Shown here: piece after piece, positions 1 through 9,329 of the stretch
How positions within the stretch are numbered: the first letter of the stretch is position 1
Layout of the letters: each line of letters starts with the position of its first letter
Origin: Arsenophonus sp052174535
GTDB lineage: Bacteria > Pseudomonadota > Gammaproteobacteria > Enterobacterales > Enterobacteriaceae
Reading direction: 5' to 3'
DNA length: 64,000 nt
Assembly (NCBI GenBank): GCA_052174535.1
Contig: JBQMRQ010000001.1
Coordinates: forward strand, 1 to 64,000
The notes under the pieces: generated by a model
Seen by the model: the letters and a program-made list of their open reading frames with translations, nothing else
What the model was told of the DNA's origin: nothing
The model's database searches: none
Translations under genes and position numbers: made by a program

Positions 1-960
1 GGAATATCCACCGGTGATTTCACAAAGCACTAAGGGGATTTTTTGATGAGAAGCACATGATCTCCTCTCTTCTATTACTATTAGTAGATTAAAACAGTAA
101 TAACTTGAAGATCATAGATAATGGCGGCTGCGTGATTTAGCAATACGCGTTGCGTTTATTTTTTAGCAAAAAGGATATACCGTTTTGTTAGGCAAGCTGA
201 TCGCCTTTATCTCCTGCTCATTATCAGTATCACTACATGAAAGTAAGGAGATAGCTGCTGTCAAAAGTGATTATCAAGAGTTAAAAGTGCACTGAGCCGA
301 ACTTCTGGATAACCGCACGAGCAGTATACCTCCTTAACCATATATTTCCTTAGCTTGCGATGGAAAACAATGCTTTGATTTTTAGAATATAATAGTAAAG
401 ATATTCCAAAATACGCAGCATCAATGTTATTAGATACATAAGAACAAATAGCTAATATACTAGCACTTTATATTCCATAGGTATAGAACTGAAATTATTG
501 GTAAGAAGAGACTACTGCAAGGGAAATATGACTACTAAAAGAGGCGTGATGCCGCTAATAAAACCCTTGATATTTTTTGCAAGGTTTTTAATGTATCATT
601 AAGCGCGAAGAAGCTGAAGAAAGAGCGAGAAGAAATAGCTGAGATTCTACGATTTTTTGTCAGTGCACTGGGCATCAATAAGAACAACGAATCTGATTGA
701 ATCAGTTTTTGTGATAGTAAGGCTATGAAGCCGATATGCGAAGAACAATATAGTTCGAAAAACAACCGTTTCAATGGTTTTTGAGCTTTTCTGTCTGCTC
801 AGAATAGCTGGAAACCGGATAAGTAGGTTTTATCTGGTAACTATGGTAATTATGGTAATAGAGAATATCTAATTTAAGGATGGAGAACAGATTCATGAAG
901 AATTATATAGAACATAGTCTAATCGGTATACAACAGATTTGCTAATAACTAAAAATAAAT
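1..960 (+). mobile_element. IS256-family (mutator type) transposase relic, copy 1
   Basis: Decayed transposase reading rightwards and probably starting before the window. Translated pieces in shifting frames match the family: a 'RDL..TRCVYFLA' block near 130-170 stands for the usual RDLS.KRYVY.WADG block, and 600-720 carries the remains of the FYDFP.EHW..LRTTN.IES block. The same DNA recurs at 11.4, 19.9, 44.8, 46.2 and 62.5 kb, which shows it is a dispersed element. There are stops and frameshifts throughout, so it is dead. The short minus-strand open frame at 535-774 is a shadow of this relic. Terminal repeats were not located. Confidence 0.7.
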
Positions 961-1041
961 AAACACTTATAGGATAGAATCCTTCCTGTTAATTAGAGAA
1001 AATTTTTTTTAAAAAAATTAATGAAGAGAATAATAAGTAGT

Positions 1042-1551
1042 TTATTTTTTTATCTGCATAATAACGGTATGACCTACAATAACAGAACCAGTTAGTTTAG
1101 TTAGCTCTTTTATTTTATCTATATTAGAAATAACCACAGGTGTTAATGTTGATTTTGATTTTTCTTCTAATAATTCAAGATCAACTTCAAGCACTAAATC
1201 GCCTTTTTTTACTTTTTGCCCTTCTTCTGCTAGACGGGTAAATCCTTGACCTTTTAATTCAACTGTATCAATACCAAAATGGACAAATAATTCAATACCA
1301 TTATCTGATTCAATAGAAAATGCATGATTTGTTTCAAATATTTTACCAATAATCCCATCAACTGGAGCAACAATTTTATTACCAGTAGGCTTAATGGCAA
1401 TGCCATCACCAACAATTTTCTCAGAAAAAACAACGTCTGGAACATCTTCTATATTAATAATTTTACCTGAAATTGGAGCAACAATATCAATATTACCAAT
1501 GCTATTTTTATCATCTGAAACCAGTGATTTGAGTTTGTTAAACAGACCCAT
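1042..1551 (-). CDS. crr: PTS glucose-specific EIIA component
   Basis: Cytoplasmic phosphocarrier that takes phosphate from HPr and hands it to sugar-specific EIIB domains; in enterics it also signals carbon state by binding adenylate cyclase and permeases. The 169-residue protein has the full family length. The two active-site histidines are present at residues 76 and 91 (in 'ETNHAF' and 'LFVHFG'). It lies 54 bases downstream of ptsI on the same strand, the usual ptsHI-crr order. A good ribosome site (aggagaag) precedes the ATG. Codon use and intactness contrast with the dead DNA on its downstream side. Confidence 0.97.
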   Translation of the reverse strand: MGLFNKLKSLVSDDKNSIGNIDIVAPISGKIINIEDVPDVVFSEKIVGDGIAIKPTGNKIVAPVDGIIGKIFETNHAFSIESDNGIELFVHFGIDTVELKGQGFTRLAEEGQKVKKGDLVLEVDLELLEEKSKSTLTPVVISNIDKIKELTKLTGSVIVGHTVIMQIKK

Positions 1552-1605
1552 AGATCTTCTCCTAATTAATTATTTTCTTATAGGATCAAGAGTTAGTTTA
1601 TAACT

Positions 1606-3333
1606 TTAACAAAGTGTTTTTTCTTTAATAAATATTTCAATCAAATTCATCAATTCCTTTGCTGTCGGTTTATTAAGAGCTTGTTCTGCTAATATTTTTG
1701 CATCTATGTAATTTGCATTTCTAATAATTTTTTTAATATTTGGGATTGAAATTGCACTCATACTAAACTCATCTAATCCCATACCAAGTAATAATAGTGT
1801 AGCACGTTCATCACCAGCAAGCTCACCACACATACCTGTCCATTTAGCTTCTGAATGAGAAGCATCAATAACTTGTTTAATAAGTTTTAATACAGAAGGA
1901 GACATTGGATTATAAAGATGAGAAATTAAATTATTTCCACGATCAACAGCTAAGGTATATTGTGTTAGATCATTAGTTCCAATACTAAAAAAATCAACTT
2001 CTTTTGCTAAATGATGTGCAATAACTGCAGCTGCTGGTGTTTCAATCATTATCCCAACTTCAATTGATTTATCGAAAGCGTGTTTTTCCTCGATTAACTG
2101 CTGTTTAAGTATTCCTAACTCTTCTTTCAAAGTACGAATTTCTTCTACAGAAATAACCATGGGAAACATAATACGTAGCTGACCAAAAGCAGATGCTCTT
2201 AAGATAGCACGCAATTGAGCATGTAGGATTTCTTTGCGATAAAGAGAAATGCGAATTGCTCGCCAACCAAGAAATGGATTTTCTTCTTTTGGTAAATTCA
2301 TATAGGGAAGATCTTTATCCCCACCAATATCCATAGTACGAATAATAATAGCTTGTGGCTCCATGGCTTCTGCGACTGCTTTATAAGCTTCAAATTGCTC
2401 TTCTTCGCTAGGTAAATTATTACGATCCATAAAGAGAAATTCAGTACGATAGAGGCCGACACCTTCAGCACCATTACGCTCAGCACTTTCTAGATCACGT
2501 ACAGTAGCAATATTTGCACAAACTTCAACTTGATGACCATCTAAAGTTATTGCTGGCAAATCTTTCAATTTTGTTAGCTCGTTTTTTTTACGTAAATATT
2601 CTCTTCTAATTTTCTTAAGCTTGTCAATTTCGCTATCAGCTGGATTTTGATAAATATGATTATTAATAGCATCTAAAACAATATAATCATTTGATTGGAT
2701 ATTCTTCGTTGCATTGATTGTGCTAATAATAGCCGGAATTTCCAGCGATCTAGCCATAATTGAAGTATGAGAAGTGCGTCCGCCTTTATCGGTAATAAAA
2801 CCAAGAACTTTCTTCAAGTTTAATTGTGCTGTTTCAGAGGGGGTAAGATCCACTGCAACCAAAATGACTTCTTCAGTAATTGAACCAAGATCAACAATAG
2901 ACATCCTTAAAATATTTTTTAGTAGGCGTTTACCAATATCTCTGACATCAGCAGCACGCTCCTTAAGATATTTGTCATTTAATTCTTCTAATACTGCGGC
3001 TTGTTCTTCAATGACTTTTTGAGCTGCTGAATCTGCAGTTTTTCGCTCTTTTTTTATAAAAGAAAAAATTTCTTCTTCAAGTTCTTTATCTTCAAGCAGC
3101 ATTATATGACCTTCAAATATTTCTGCTTTTTCTTTACCAAGATTTTTTTCTGCGGTTTTTTTTATCATTTTTAATTGTGCTATTGCTTTTTCGCGTCCAT
3201 CGATAAAGCGATTGATTTCGCTGTTAATTTGGTCATCAGAAATTTTCTTTTGATTAACAACAATTTGTGCTTCTTTAAGAATTAATGCCTTACCGAAGGC
3301 GATACCTGGTGATACTGAAATTCCTGAAATCAT
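1606..3333 (-). CDS. ptsI: PTS enzyme I (phosphoenolpyruvate-protein phosphotransferase)
   Basis: First enzyme of the phosphotransferase system: it autophosphorylates from phosphoenolpyruvate and passes the phosphate to HPr in the cytoplasm. The 575 residues equal the E. coli length. The swivelling phosphohistidine is H189 in 'GGRTSHTSIMAR'; the C-terminal TIM-barrel PEP-binding part has 'RTMDIGGDKD' and 'FFSIGTNDLTQYTLA', with the catalytic cysteine in 'MCGELAGD'. It sits between ptsH and crr. The gap to ptsH is 145 bases, wider than in E. coli, so expression from its own start region is possible. No lesions were seen. Confidence 0.98.
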   Translation of the reverse strand: MISGISVSPGIAFGKALILKEAQIVVNQKKISDDQINSEINRFIDGREKAIAQLKMIKKTAEKNLGKEKAEIFEGHIMLLEDKELEEEIFSFIKKERKTADSAAQKVIEEQAAVLEELNDKYLKERAADVRDIGKRLLKNILRMSIVDLGSITEEVILVAVDLTPSETAQLNLKKVLGFITDKGGRTSHTSIMARSLEIPAIISTINATKNIQSNDYIVLDAINNHIYQNPADSEIDKLKKIRREYLRKKNELTKLKDLPAITLDGHQVEVCANIATVRDLESAERNGAEGVGLYRTEFLFMDRNNLPSEEEQFEAYKAVAEAMEPQAIIIRTMDIGGDKDLPYMNLPKEENPFLGWRAIRISLYRKEILHAQLRAILRASAFGQLRIMFPMVISVEEIRTLKEELGILKQQLIEEKHAFDKSIEVGIMIETPAAAVIAHHLAKEVDFFSIGTNDLTQYTLAVDRGNNLISHLYNPMSPSVLKLIKQVIDASHSEAKWTGMCGELAGDERATLLLLGMGLDEFSMSAISIPNIKKIIRNANYIDAKILAEQALNKPTAKELMNLIEIFIKEKTLC

Positions 3334-3478
3334 AATTATATTACCTTACTAGCAATGAACAAAAAAATAGTTACCTCATATGACTAACTTTAATATTTAT
3401 AGTTAAATAGATATTCCCAAGATAAAAGTATCCAGGGATTAAAAAATAGAGGATAAATGTTACATTGCCAGTATTTCG

Positions 3479-3736
3479 TTACTTCAATTCAGCCATTAGC
3501 TTAACTAGATCTTCTACTGCTTTCTGCTCATCTTCACCTTCAGCAGAAATAGTGATAACAGTTCCTTGAGTTAAGCCAAGTGTTTGTAGTTTAAATAAAC
3601 TTTTAGCGCTTGCAGACTTTCCATTATAGGAAAGTGTAATTTCAGAAGAAAAATTTTTTGCCTCTTTGACAAACTGAGCCGCAGGGCGAGTGTGAAGACC
3701 ATTAGGTGCTGTAATAGTAACTTCTTGTTGGAACAT
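3479..3736 (-). CDS. ptsH: PTS phosphocarrier HPr
   Basis: Small cytoplasmic protein that relays phosphate from enzyme I to EIIA proteins. All 85 residues are present. H15 ('GLHTRPAA') is the phosphorylation site and S46 lies in 'KSASAKSLFKLQ', both at their E. coli positions. A clear GAGGA ribosome site stands before the ATG. It is the first intact gene of the ptsH-ptsI-crr group; the cysK gene that precedes it in relatives is a pseudogene here, so the operon must now rely on a promoter in the 3737-4114 gap. Confidence 0.97.
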   Translation of the reverse strand: MFQQEVTITAPNGLHTRPAAQFVKEAKNFSSEITLSYNGKSASAKSLFKLQTLGLTQGTVITISAEGEDEQKAVEDLVKLMAELK

Positions 3737-4114
3737 ATCATTTTCCTCAACATATTTAATATTTTTATACTAATATTTTTATTAGTAAACCAACCCGAAA
3801 TATTTTAGCTGAAATAATCTAAATTTGTGTACTACTTTTAGTAAAAATAAAAGAAAAATGTCTTTCCTACGTTAGCAATCATAAATTTTATATATATATA
3901 GAACATTATAGGCAGACATTATAATTTTCCTAGTTTATGTCTTATTTTGTAAAAAATACTATTTATTTTAATAAATTTAGATTGTTGAGTAATTAATAAC
4001 TTAAATATTAAACTCGTTTTAAGAAATCATCTTAATACACGCACTAAACTTTGATCTACAACAAAAAAACACTTTTAAAGTCATTTTTAACTAACTGTTC
4101 ATAAAAATATTTAA
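3737..4114. other. A+T-rich gap upstream of ptsH
   Basis: No gene is visible. In relatives the region between cysK and ptsH carries the CRP-controlled pts promoters. I could not pick out a convincing CRP site or a unique -35/-10 pair in this very A+T-rich sequence, so only the location is suggestive. Confidence 0.4.
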
Positions 4115-5060
4115 TAAATTAATCTAGTAATAAAAATAAATCTGTATTTTAATAATATTCACCGAGAAAAGGTAAAATAACCAAAATATTTTTATTTAAA
4201 ATTCTGTAACTTTTCTGCAAATTTAACTGCTGTAAAAACCGCAGCGCCGCGTGGTATACCTGCAAAATACCTTCTTTCTGTATAATTTAGACAAGCGATT
4301 CTATATTGCTTATTCATTACTAATAACAATATATCATCAATAAGAGAAAGATCTAAATTATCAGAGATAAAACTAGCACCTCTATACCTTAGATTTTGAG
4401 TTATCAAACTTTTATTTCTTAATCATCTAATCTGACTAACTTATTATTGATAATAATAGCTAATTCAACAGTATTATTTAAATGCCCTCATCGCCTGCTA
4501 TTTTTAGCTAACGCTAATACCAATAATTACACCACTAATATTAACTTCAGATACAATAACAGCGATTTAATCATCAGTATCTTATCAAATTTTGGGTACT
4601 ACTTGTTTTGATAAAATTCAGGATTAGCTAGGTTTTTAAGTTATTGTAAAAGAAAATAACAATCAGGAGGAGCAGTAGTGGCAATAATTTTGATTGCTTT
4701 CAATACTACCTTTCATTCCTTAGATTTTTAGTTTAAAACTAGATTAGCAACAAGCGATTTTAATAATTTATACCGCCTAATACTTACTGTTTAGGCATAG
4801 TAAAACAAACTTATATCCGTAGTGTAGCAGCAATGTAATTCAGAGCAATCTCAGTATTATCACCAATCAGCTTAATTAAAATTTATTGGTTGTTAATTTG
4901 AGTGATTTAAAAGCTAACAGATCTTTTTGGCATCCTAAAATCATATTCGCTCCAATATGTCATTTTATACTAAAAATAGGATTACATGATTCAATTTTTG
5001 GTAACTCTTTGGTCCTGGATTATTATCTAGATCCTCATCGTACAGCCATATTCATAGCAA
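4115..5060 (-). pseudogene. cysK: cysK (O-acetylserine sulfhydrylase A) pseudogene
   Basis: Nearly the whole enzyme can be followed in the minus-strand translation through many stops and frameshifts. From the 5' end: 'KIESCNPIFSIK' (family VESRNPSFSVK, the lysine being the PLP site) near 4970-5010, 'GANMILG', 'NTEIALNYIAAT' (GNTGIALAYVAAA) near 4830-4860, 'SLVANLVLN' and 'NPEFYQ' near 4620-4750, 'DTDD.IAVIV' near 4560, 'GASFISDNLDLSLID' near 4340-4380, and 'NILVILPFLGEYY' near 4150. The total span of about 945 bases is close to the 972 of the intact gene, so decay has been by point changes and small indels. It lies between cysZ and ptsH, the E. coli order. Cysteine synthesis through this enzyme is lost. 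Confidence 0.9.
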
Positions 5061-5284
5061 TATGGCTATAATATGGCTATAAGGAATATATTAAAAAATT
5101 ATAATGATGAGTTGCCTTCATCGTCAGGAAACTAGAACAGATAAAATTAAAAATTCTCTTTCAACTAGTATAAAGAACTTGCCTCCAATTTTAGTAAACG
5201 TTATTGCTTACCCAAACCCCCTTGGTAAGGGGGGAAACAAGCTGATATTGATATCAGCTATATTGATAGATAGTTTGCACTTTG
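5043..5284. repeat. Small hairpins between the cysK pseudogene and an IS relic
   Basis: Three short inverted repeats: 5045-5070 (agccatatt/aatatggct, with a further atatggctata copy), about 5216-5235 (ccccctt/aaggggg with a tiny loop) and about 5240-5258 (gctgatat/atatcagc). An open frame across 5104-5388 has no recognisable family and overlaps the IS end, so I treat it as chance. Function of the hairpins is unknown. Confidence 0.4.
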
Positions 5285-6290
5285 CTCATAGAACAATTTA
5301 TAGCTATCTCTATATCTTAATTGTTATGATTTTAAACAAATTCTACTACAGGTCAGCTAATTCAGTAAATAAAGACTCCTATCTATGAAAATCTATTTAG
5401 CCCTATATTTTTATAGGGTAGGGTTATATAATTTCATATTTTAATATAAAATTTCTTACTAATAATTTTATAATCATTCAGCCTTATTAGATGATTGCAA
5501 TCAATTTCATGTTCGCTAGTAAAGGTTACATACCATTTAACTTCATCCAAATAAAGGATGAACTCTTATAGAGGATCAGCTCAAAAAAACAACCAAGATA
5601 TTCTGCATTAAACTTTTTAAGAGTTTAATTGCTCATCTTAGCCTATTGAGCTCAGAGGATTAAAAATATGATTTGTTCTTTTTATCTTTCTCCACACCCT
5701 CGTTTCTACTTTTTCTATATGGGAATATGATGCTTCCGTTTAAAGGATTCAGAGAAAAATATTTCTATTGATTTTAATAATAACACTTAATGAATTTATA
5801 TTGTCTGTCTCTGCTGAAAAAAGAAACAGTGACATCCATATAAAAATTTTTTAAATAAATGCCTGCTTGTTTCTCTCACTCCCGTAAAGTTAAACTATTT
5901 AACATACACTACAGATAAATAAACCATTTATTCTTGTAATGTAGTTTCGCCAGAAACGACTTCTAATAATATTGTTAAATCTTTTTTGTAATCGAAAATT
6001 TTGCAATAATATATCTATAACCATAATGAATGATCTCCGGGATTAACATATTCACTGTAACAATATGAGTAGGATAAAGCAAAATGAGTTGCTTGAATGT
6101 ATGATTTAACATCATCCAACAGATTCTCGCCGAGCTAACTAATGACATGCAGCTTTATATTAGCATGGAGTGAGGAAGGAGTTTATTTGATCTATATAAT
6201 CGTTCGCTTTTTTATTGGAACCGCTGCAGTGAAAATCCTTTATACAATAAATAGATTTCTACTATTAACCTTTTCTTAACATACATTGAT
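5285..6290 (-). mobile_element. IS1595-family transposase relic, copy 1
   Basis: About 1 kb, the normal size of such an element. The minus strand shows the family in pieces: a zinc-ribbon start 'CHSEYVNPGD' (family CxxC.SEYV.RWG) near 6030-6060, then remains of the 'GTPLARL' segment, and 'FSESFKRKHHI' (family FLESFKG.R) near 5730-5750. DNA very like it recurs at 41.0, 50.6, 54.0, 55.5 and 60.3 kb. Frequent stops show that it is inactive. It separates the cysK pseudogene from an IS481 relic. Confidence 0.7.
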
Positions 6291-7110
6291 GATCACAGTT
6301 ATATTTCCAATTATTTATGATGACGCTGTTGGCGCCTGCTCAAGAAGTCATAGCGTTTTTCTTACGAAAAACGTTTTTTCTCTTCTCGATGATCTACTAG
6401 TAGTCGTCGTACGTGAATTCTTAAATCCTGTGTTATATCTTGATTTGATCTGATTCTCTGTTTGTGCAGAAATAGAGGTAAAGATTTGCGTAAAATGAAA
6501 CAGGAAAAAGAAGTCTGATCTGAAACATAAAGTGTTTAAAAGTTACGAGCTTGTTTATCTGCACCTAGTGCAAAATATTTTCTGAAAATTCTAAACAAAA
6601 TTTTACGATGCTATCTTTTCGTATCTATGGATCAGGATACTTAATGGGTTTTTATATGCCTTTACAAGTCTAAGATTACGCCTAATTCTTAATACTTCTT
6701 ATGTGATCTTAATCGAGCAGTCTATAAGTATCTATCAGATACTTATAGTAATGGGAAAGAATTTACAGACTACCTTTCAGTCTATAAAAATATTTAATCA
6801 CTGAAAACAAGAATTAAGCTATTTTTATATATAGCTTAGTATAAAAAACAGACTTAACTCGCTGAGGCATTTTCAAACGAAAATAGTTGATCAAGCGATC
6901 TAATCAGCGCATATATAGTAGCTTAAAGCTATCATTTCAATTCTGATCAAGAGTTTGAAATCACATTTTCATCAATATGTTTAGCTATATAATTAGGAAC
7001 TATTCAATCAGTGCATTTAGTAGTAAAACTCCATTGCAATCTATAAAAATTAGTTAAAAACTAAACCTAAATTATTCAAAAAAACCTTTCTACTTTTAGT
7101 AAAAAGATAC
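6291..7110 (+). mobile_element. IS481-family transposase relic, copy 1 (5' part missing)
   Basis: Plus-strand pieces match the family: 'FKSYEL.YLHLV' (family FK.YEPGYLHVDVKYLP) near 6535-6570, 'NGKEFTDYL' near 6750-6780, and 'YHFNSDQEFEITF' near 6930-6980 followed by the usual C-terminal segment. The first third of the gene is absent; the relic begins abruptly against the IS1595 relic. Stops and frameshifts are frequent. The remaining 7111-7339 stretch before cysZ shows nothing recognisable. Confidence 0.7.
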
Positions 7111-7339
7111 CTAATCATTATAATATTTTCCTTAAAATTATTCTTCACTAGTCCTATTGATAGGAATAGGATTATGCAAATAGGTCATATAATAATATGA
7201 AAACAAATAATTAAGCTTAATTTTTATTCTAATTGTGGTTATTAACATCAAATATACCACAATCATTTTTAATTATTATTAATATTTGAGAATAGCTGAA
7301 ATTAGTGCTAGAAATTTTTAGCTAATCTCAGAATTTCAG

Positions 7340-8101
7340 TTAATAGCTGGCATATCGCAGACGATAAAGATCAACCCACATTGCTGTTGCACCACAGATT
7401 GCAACAGGCATAATAACTAAATTTATAATCGGGATCATTGTTAGTAAATTAACTAACGCTCCAAACTGGATACTGGTTGTTCTATTATTAGCAAGCGCTA
7501 ACTTCATTTCATTAAATTTTACTTTATGATTATCAAAAGGATAATCACAATATTGAATTGTCATCATCCAGGCAGCAAATAAAAACCATAAAATTGGTGC
7601 GACTGTTTGACCAATACCTGGAATAAAAAATAAGATAAACAATGGAATAACACGAGTAAAATAGTAATATAATTTAGTTGCTTCCCGCACTAAGATTCGC
7701 GGTATGTCTACAATAAATACTGAAAAACTGGTATCGGGTGTTGGTGTCCCTATTAATTCAGCTTCCAATTTTTCTGCTAACCAGCCATTAAAAGGAGAAG
7801 CAATAAAATTAGCGATGGTACTAAAGAAGTAGCAAAATATAAGTAAAATAGAGATCACTAAAACAGGCCATATTAGATAACTTAACCAGTGCATCCAACT
7901 AGAAAAATAAGAAAGTAATGTTTGGATCCAGTCATCTAATTTACTATAAAGCCACCAAAAGGCACTACCGAGTAAAATAATATTTGCTAATAGAGGTAAA
8001 ATAACAAAACGCCTTATACTTAGGCGAGTAACTAGCTGCGATCCTTGAGAAAAATAATAGAAACCATTTGCAGCTTTTAGTGATTTTATTGAATTAATCA
8101 T
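7340..8101 (-). CDS. cysZ: Sulfate transporter CysZ
   Basis: Inner-membrane protein that lets sulfate into the cell for assimilation. The 253 residues equal the E. coli length. Hydrophobic segments are visible near residues 31-52, 68-97, 145-180 and 205-235, and the conserved 'ASPFNGWLAEKLE' stretch is intact. It is divergent from zipA, as in E. coli, and in relatives is followed by cysK, which here is dead along with cysE. Its survival with cysteine synthesis broken is unexpected; it may serve another sulfate use or be on its way out. Confidence 0.95.
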   Translation of the reverse strand: MINSIKSLKAANGFYYFSQGSQLVTRLSIRRFVILPLLANIILLGSAFWWLYSKLDDWIQTLLSYFSSWMHWLSYLIWPVLVISILLIFCYFFSTIANFIASPFNGWLAEKLEAELIGTPTPDTSFSVFIVDIPRILVREATKLYYYFTRVIPLFILFFIPGIGQTVAPILWFLFAAWMMTIQYCDYPFDNHKVKFNEMKLALANNRTTSIQFGALVNLLTMIPIINLVIMPVAICGATAMWVDLYRLRYASY

Positions 8102-8319
8102 ATTTTATATGATCTCCTTTAGATTTGATCTTGTATCATACAGATAGGATTTTTAGCTGGCTAGTATTTTGTTGGTTAAAAACAGCGAAAAATAATAAAT
8201 ATTTAACTTTTTGTAAGAAAATTATGTAGAGGGTTGCACTTAACGTTATTGCTAAATACTCTTAATATAATGATACCGCCATAGTGGCAATTATTTTCAA
8301 ACAACACAGAGATAGAACG

Positions 8320-9264
8320 ATGCAGGATTTGCGTCCAATATTAGTAATCATTGGTGCAGTATCAATAATAACTTTACTGTTATATGGGTTTTGGACAAGT
8401 CGTAAAGAGAGTTCGAAGCTATTTAAAGATCGGCCTATGAAGAGCCATAAACAACAGAATCAGAATACCCCTGAGAGTACAGGCGACCCACCTATTGTCA
8501 ATAAAGTAATGAATGCACAACAATCAGGATCTAAAATAACTAATCAGAAGGCAAATAAACAATTTGCTTCTCAAAAATCTAAATCATCTAATGTAGTTAA
8601 AACACCTAATGGTGATCTTTTTTTAGCTAAAACTGAAGTAGAAATTAGATTTCATTCTAAACAAAAAAAAACTGTTCAGATTAAACAGCTTGAACTTGAA
8701 ATTTCTGATCCTGTGTTAAATTTAATTAATAGTGAAGAAAGGGAAACATCTTTTGTAACAAACATAGCACAAAGCAGCCAACAAGTTGCTAGTGACCATA
8801 AACATACTAATAGTGAAAAACAACAAAATAATTTAGTTAATGAAGCTAATAAAAAGGATATTGTTATTGTTTTGCATGTTGCGGCGCTGCAAGGTCAAGT
8901 TTTAGGCGGTACTTTATTGTTACAAAGTATTTTTCAATCGGGTTTTCAGTTTGGTAAAAGAGAGATATTTCATCGTTATGTTGATCCTTCTGATTCTGAG
9001 AAGATTTTATTTAGTTTAGTTAATATGGTAAAACCAGGTTCTTTTGAGCCAGAGTCCATGTCTAATTTCAGCACGCCAGGTATATCTATATTTATGATCT
9101 TACCTTCGTATGGTAACTCAGCACAAAATTTTAAATTGATGTTGCAAGCAGCACAACGTATTGCCGATGATGTTGGTGGTGTCGTACTTGATGAGCATCG
9201 CAAAATGCTAACACCTCAAATGATAAAAGAATATCATAGCCGAATTAGAAAAACATTAATTTAA
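8320..9264 (+). CDS. zipA: Cell division protein ZipA
   Basis: Bitopic inner-membrane anchor that tethers FtsZ to the membrane at the division site. The open frame starts at a GTG at 8284, but I place the start at the ATG at 8320, because 'MQDLRPILVIIGAVSIITLL' aligns with the E. coli N-terminus. One membrane helix covers about residues 6-26, then a low-complexity linker rich in N, Q, S and K instead of the usual P/Q-rich one, then the FtsZ-binding domain from about 180 to the end ('NMVKPGSFEPE', 'GVVLDEHRKMLTPQ'). It is 314 residues long, slightly shorter than E. coli (328), the difference lying in the linker. ligA follows 65 bases on. Confidence 0.95.
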   Translation: MQDLRPILVIIGAVSIITLLLYGFWTSRKESSKLFKDRPMKSHKQQNQNTPESTGDPPIVNKVMNAQQSGSKITNQKANKQFASQKSKSSNVVKTPNGDLFLAKTEVEIRFHSKQKKTVQIKQLELEISDPVLNLINSEERETSFVTNIAQSSQQVASDHKHTNSEKQQNNLVNEANKKDIVIVLHVAALQGQVLGGTLLLQSIFQSGFQFGKREIFHRYVDPSDSEKILFSLVNMVKPGSFEPESMSNFSTPGISIFMILPSYGNSAQNFKLMLQAAQRIADDVGGVVLDEHRKMLTPQMIKEYHSRIRKTLI

Positions 9265-9329
9265 ATATTAAATGATTAGTATTCGATCTCTTTGATATCT
9301 AAGACTTTATTTTAGTTATATAGTGAATA

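Noticed and set aside
4192..4407. 71-residue open frame as a small gene
   Set aside because: It is the C-terminal part of the cysK pseudogene.
5104..5388. 94-codon plus-strand open frame
   Set aside because: It overlaps the end of an IS1595 relic, has low-complexity composition and no recognisable family.
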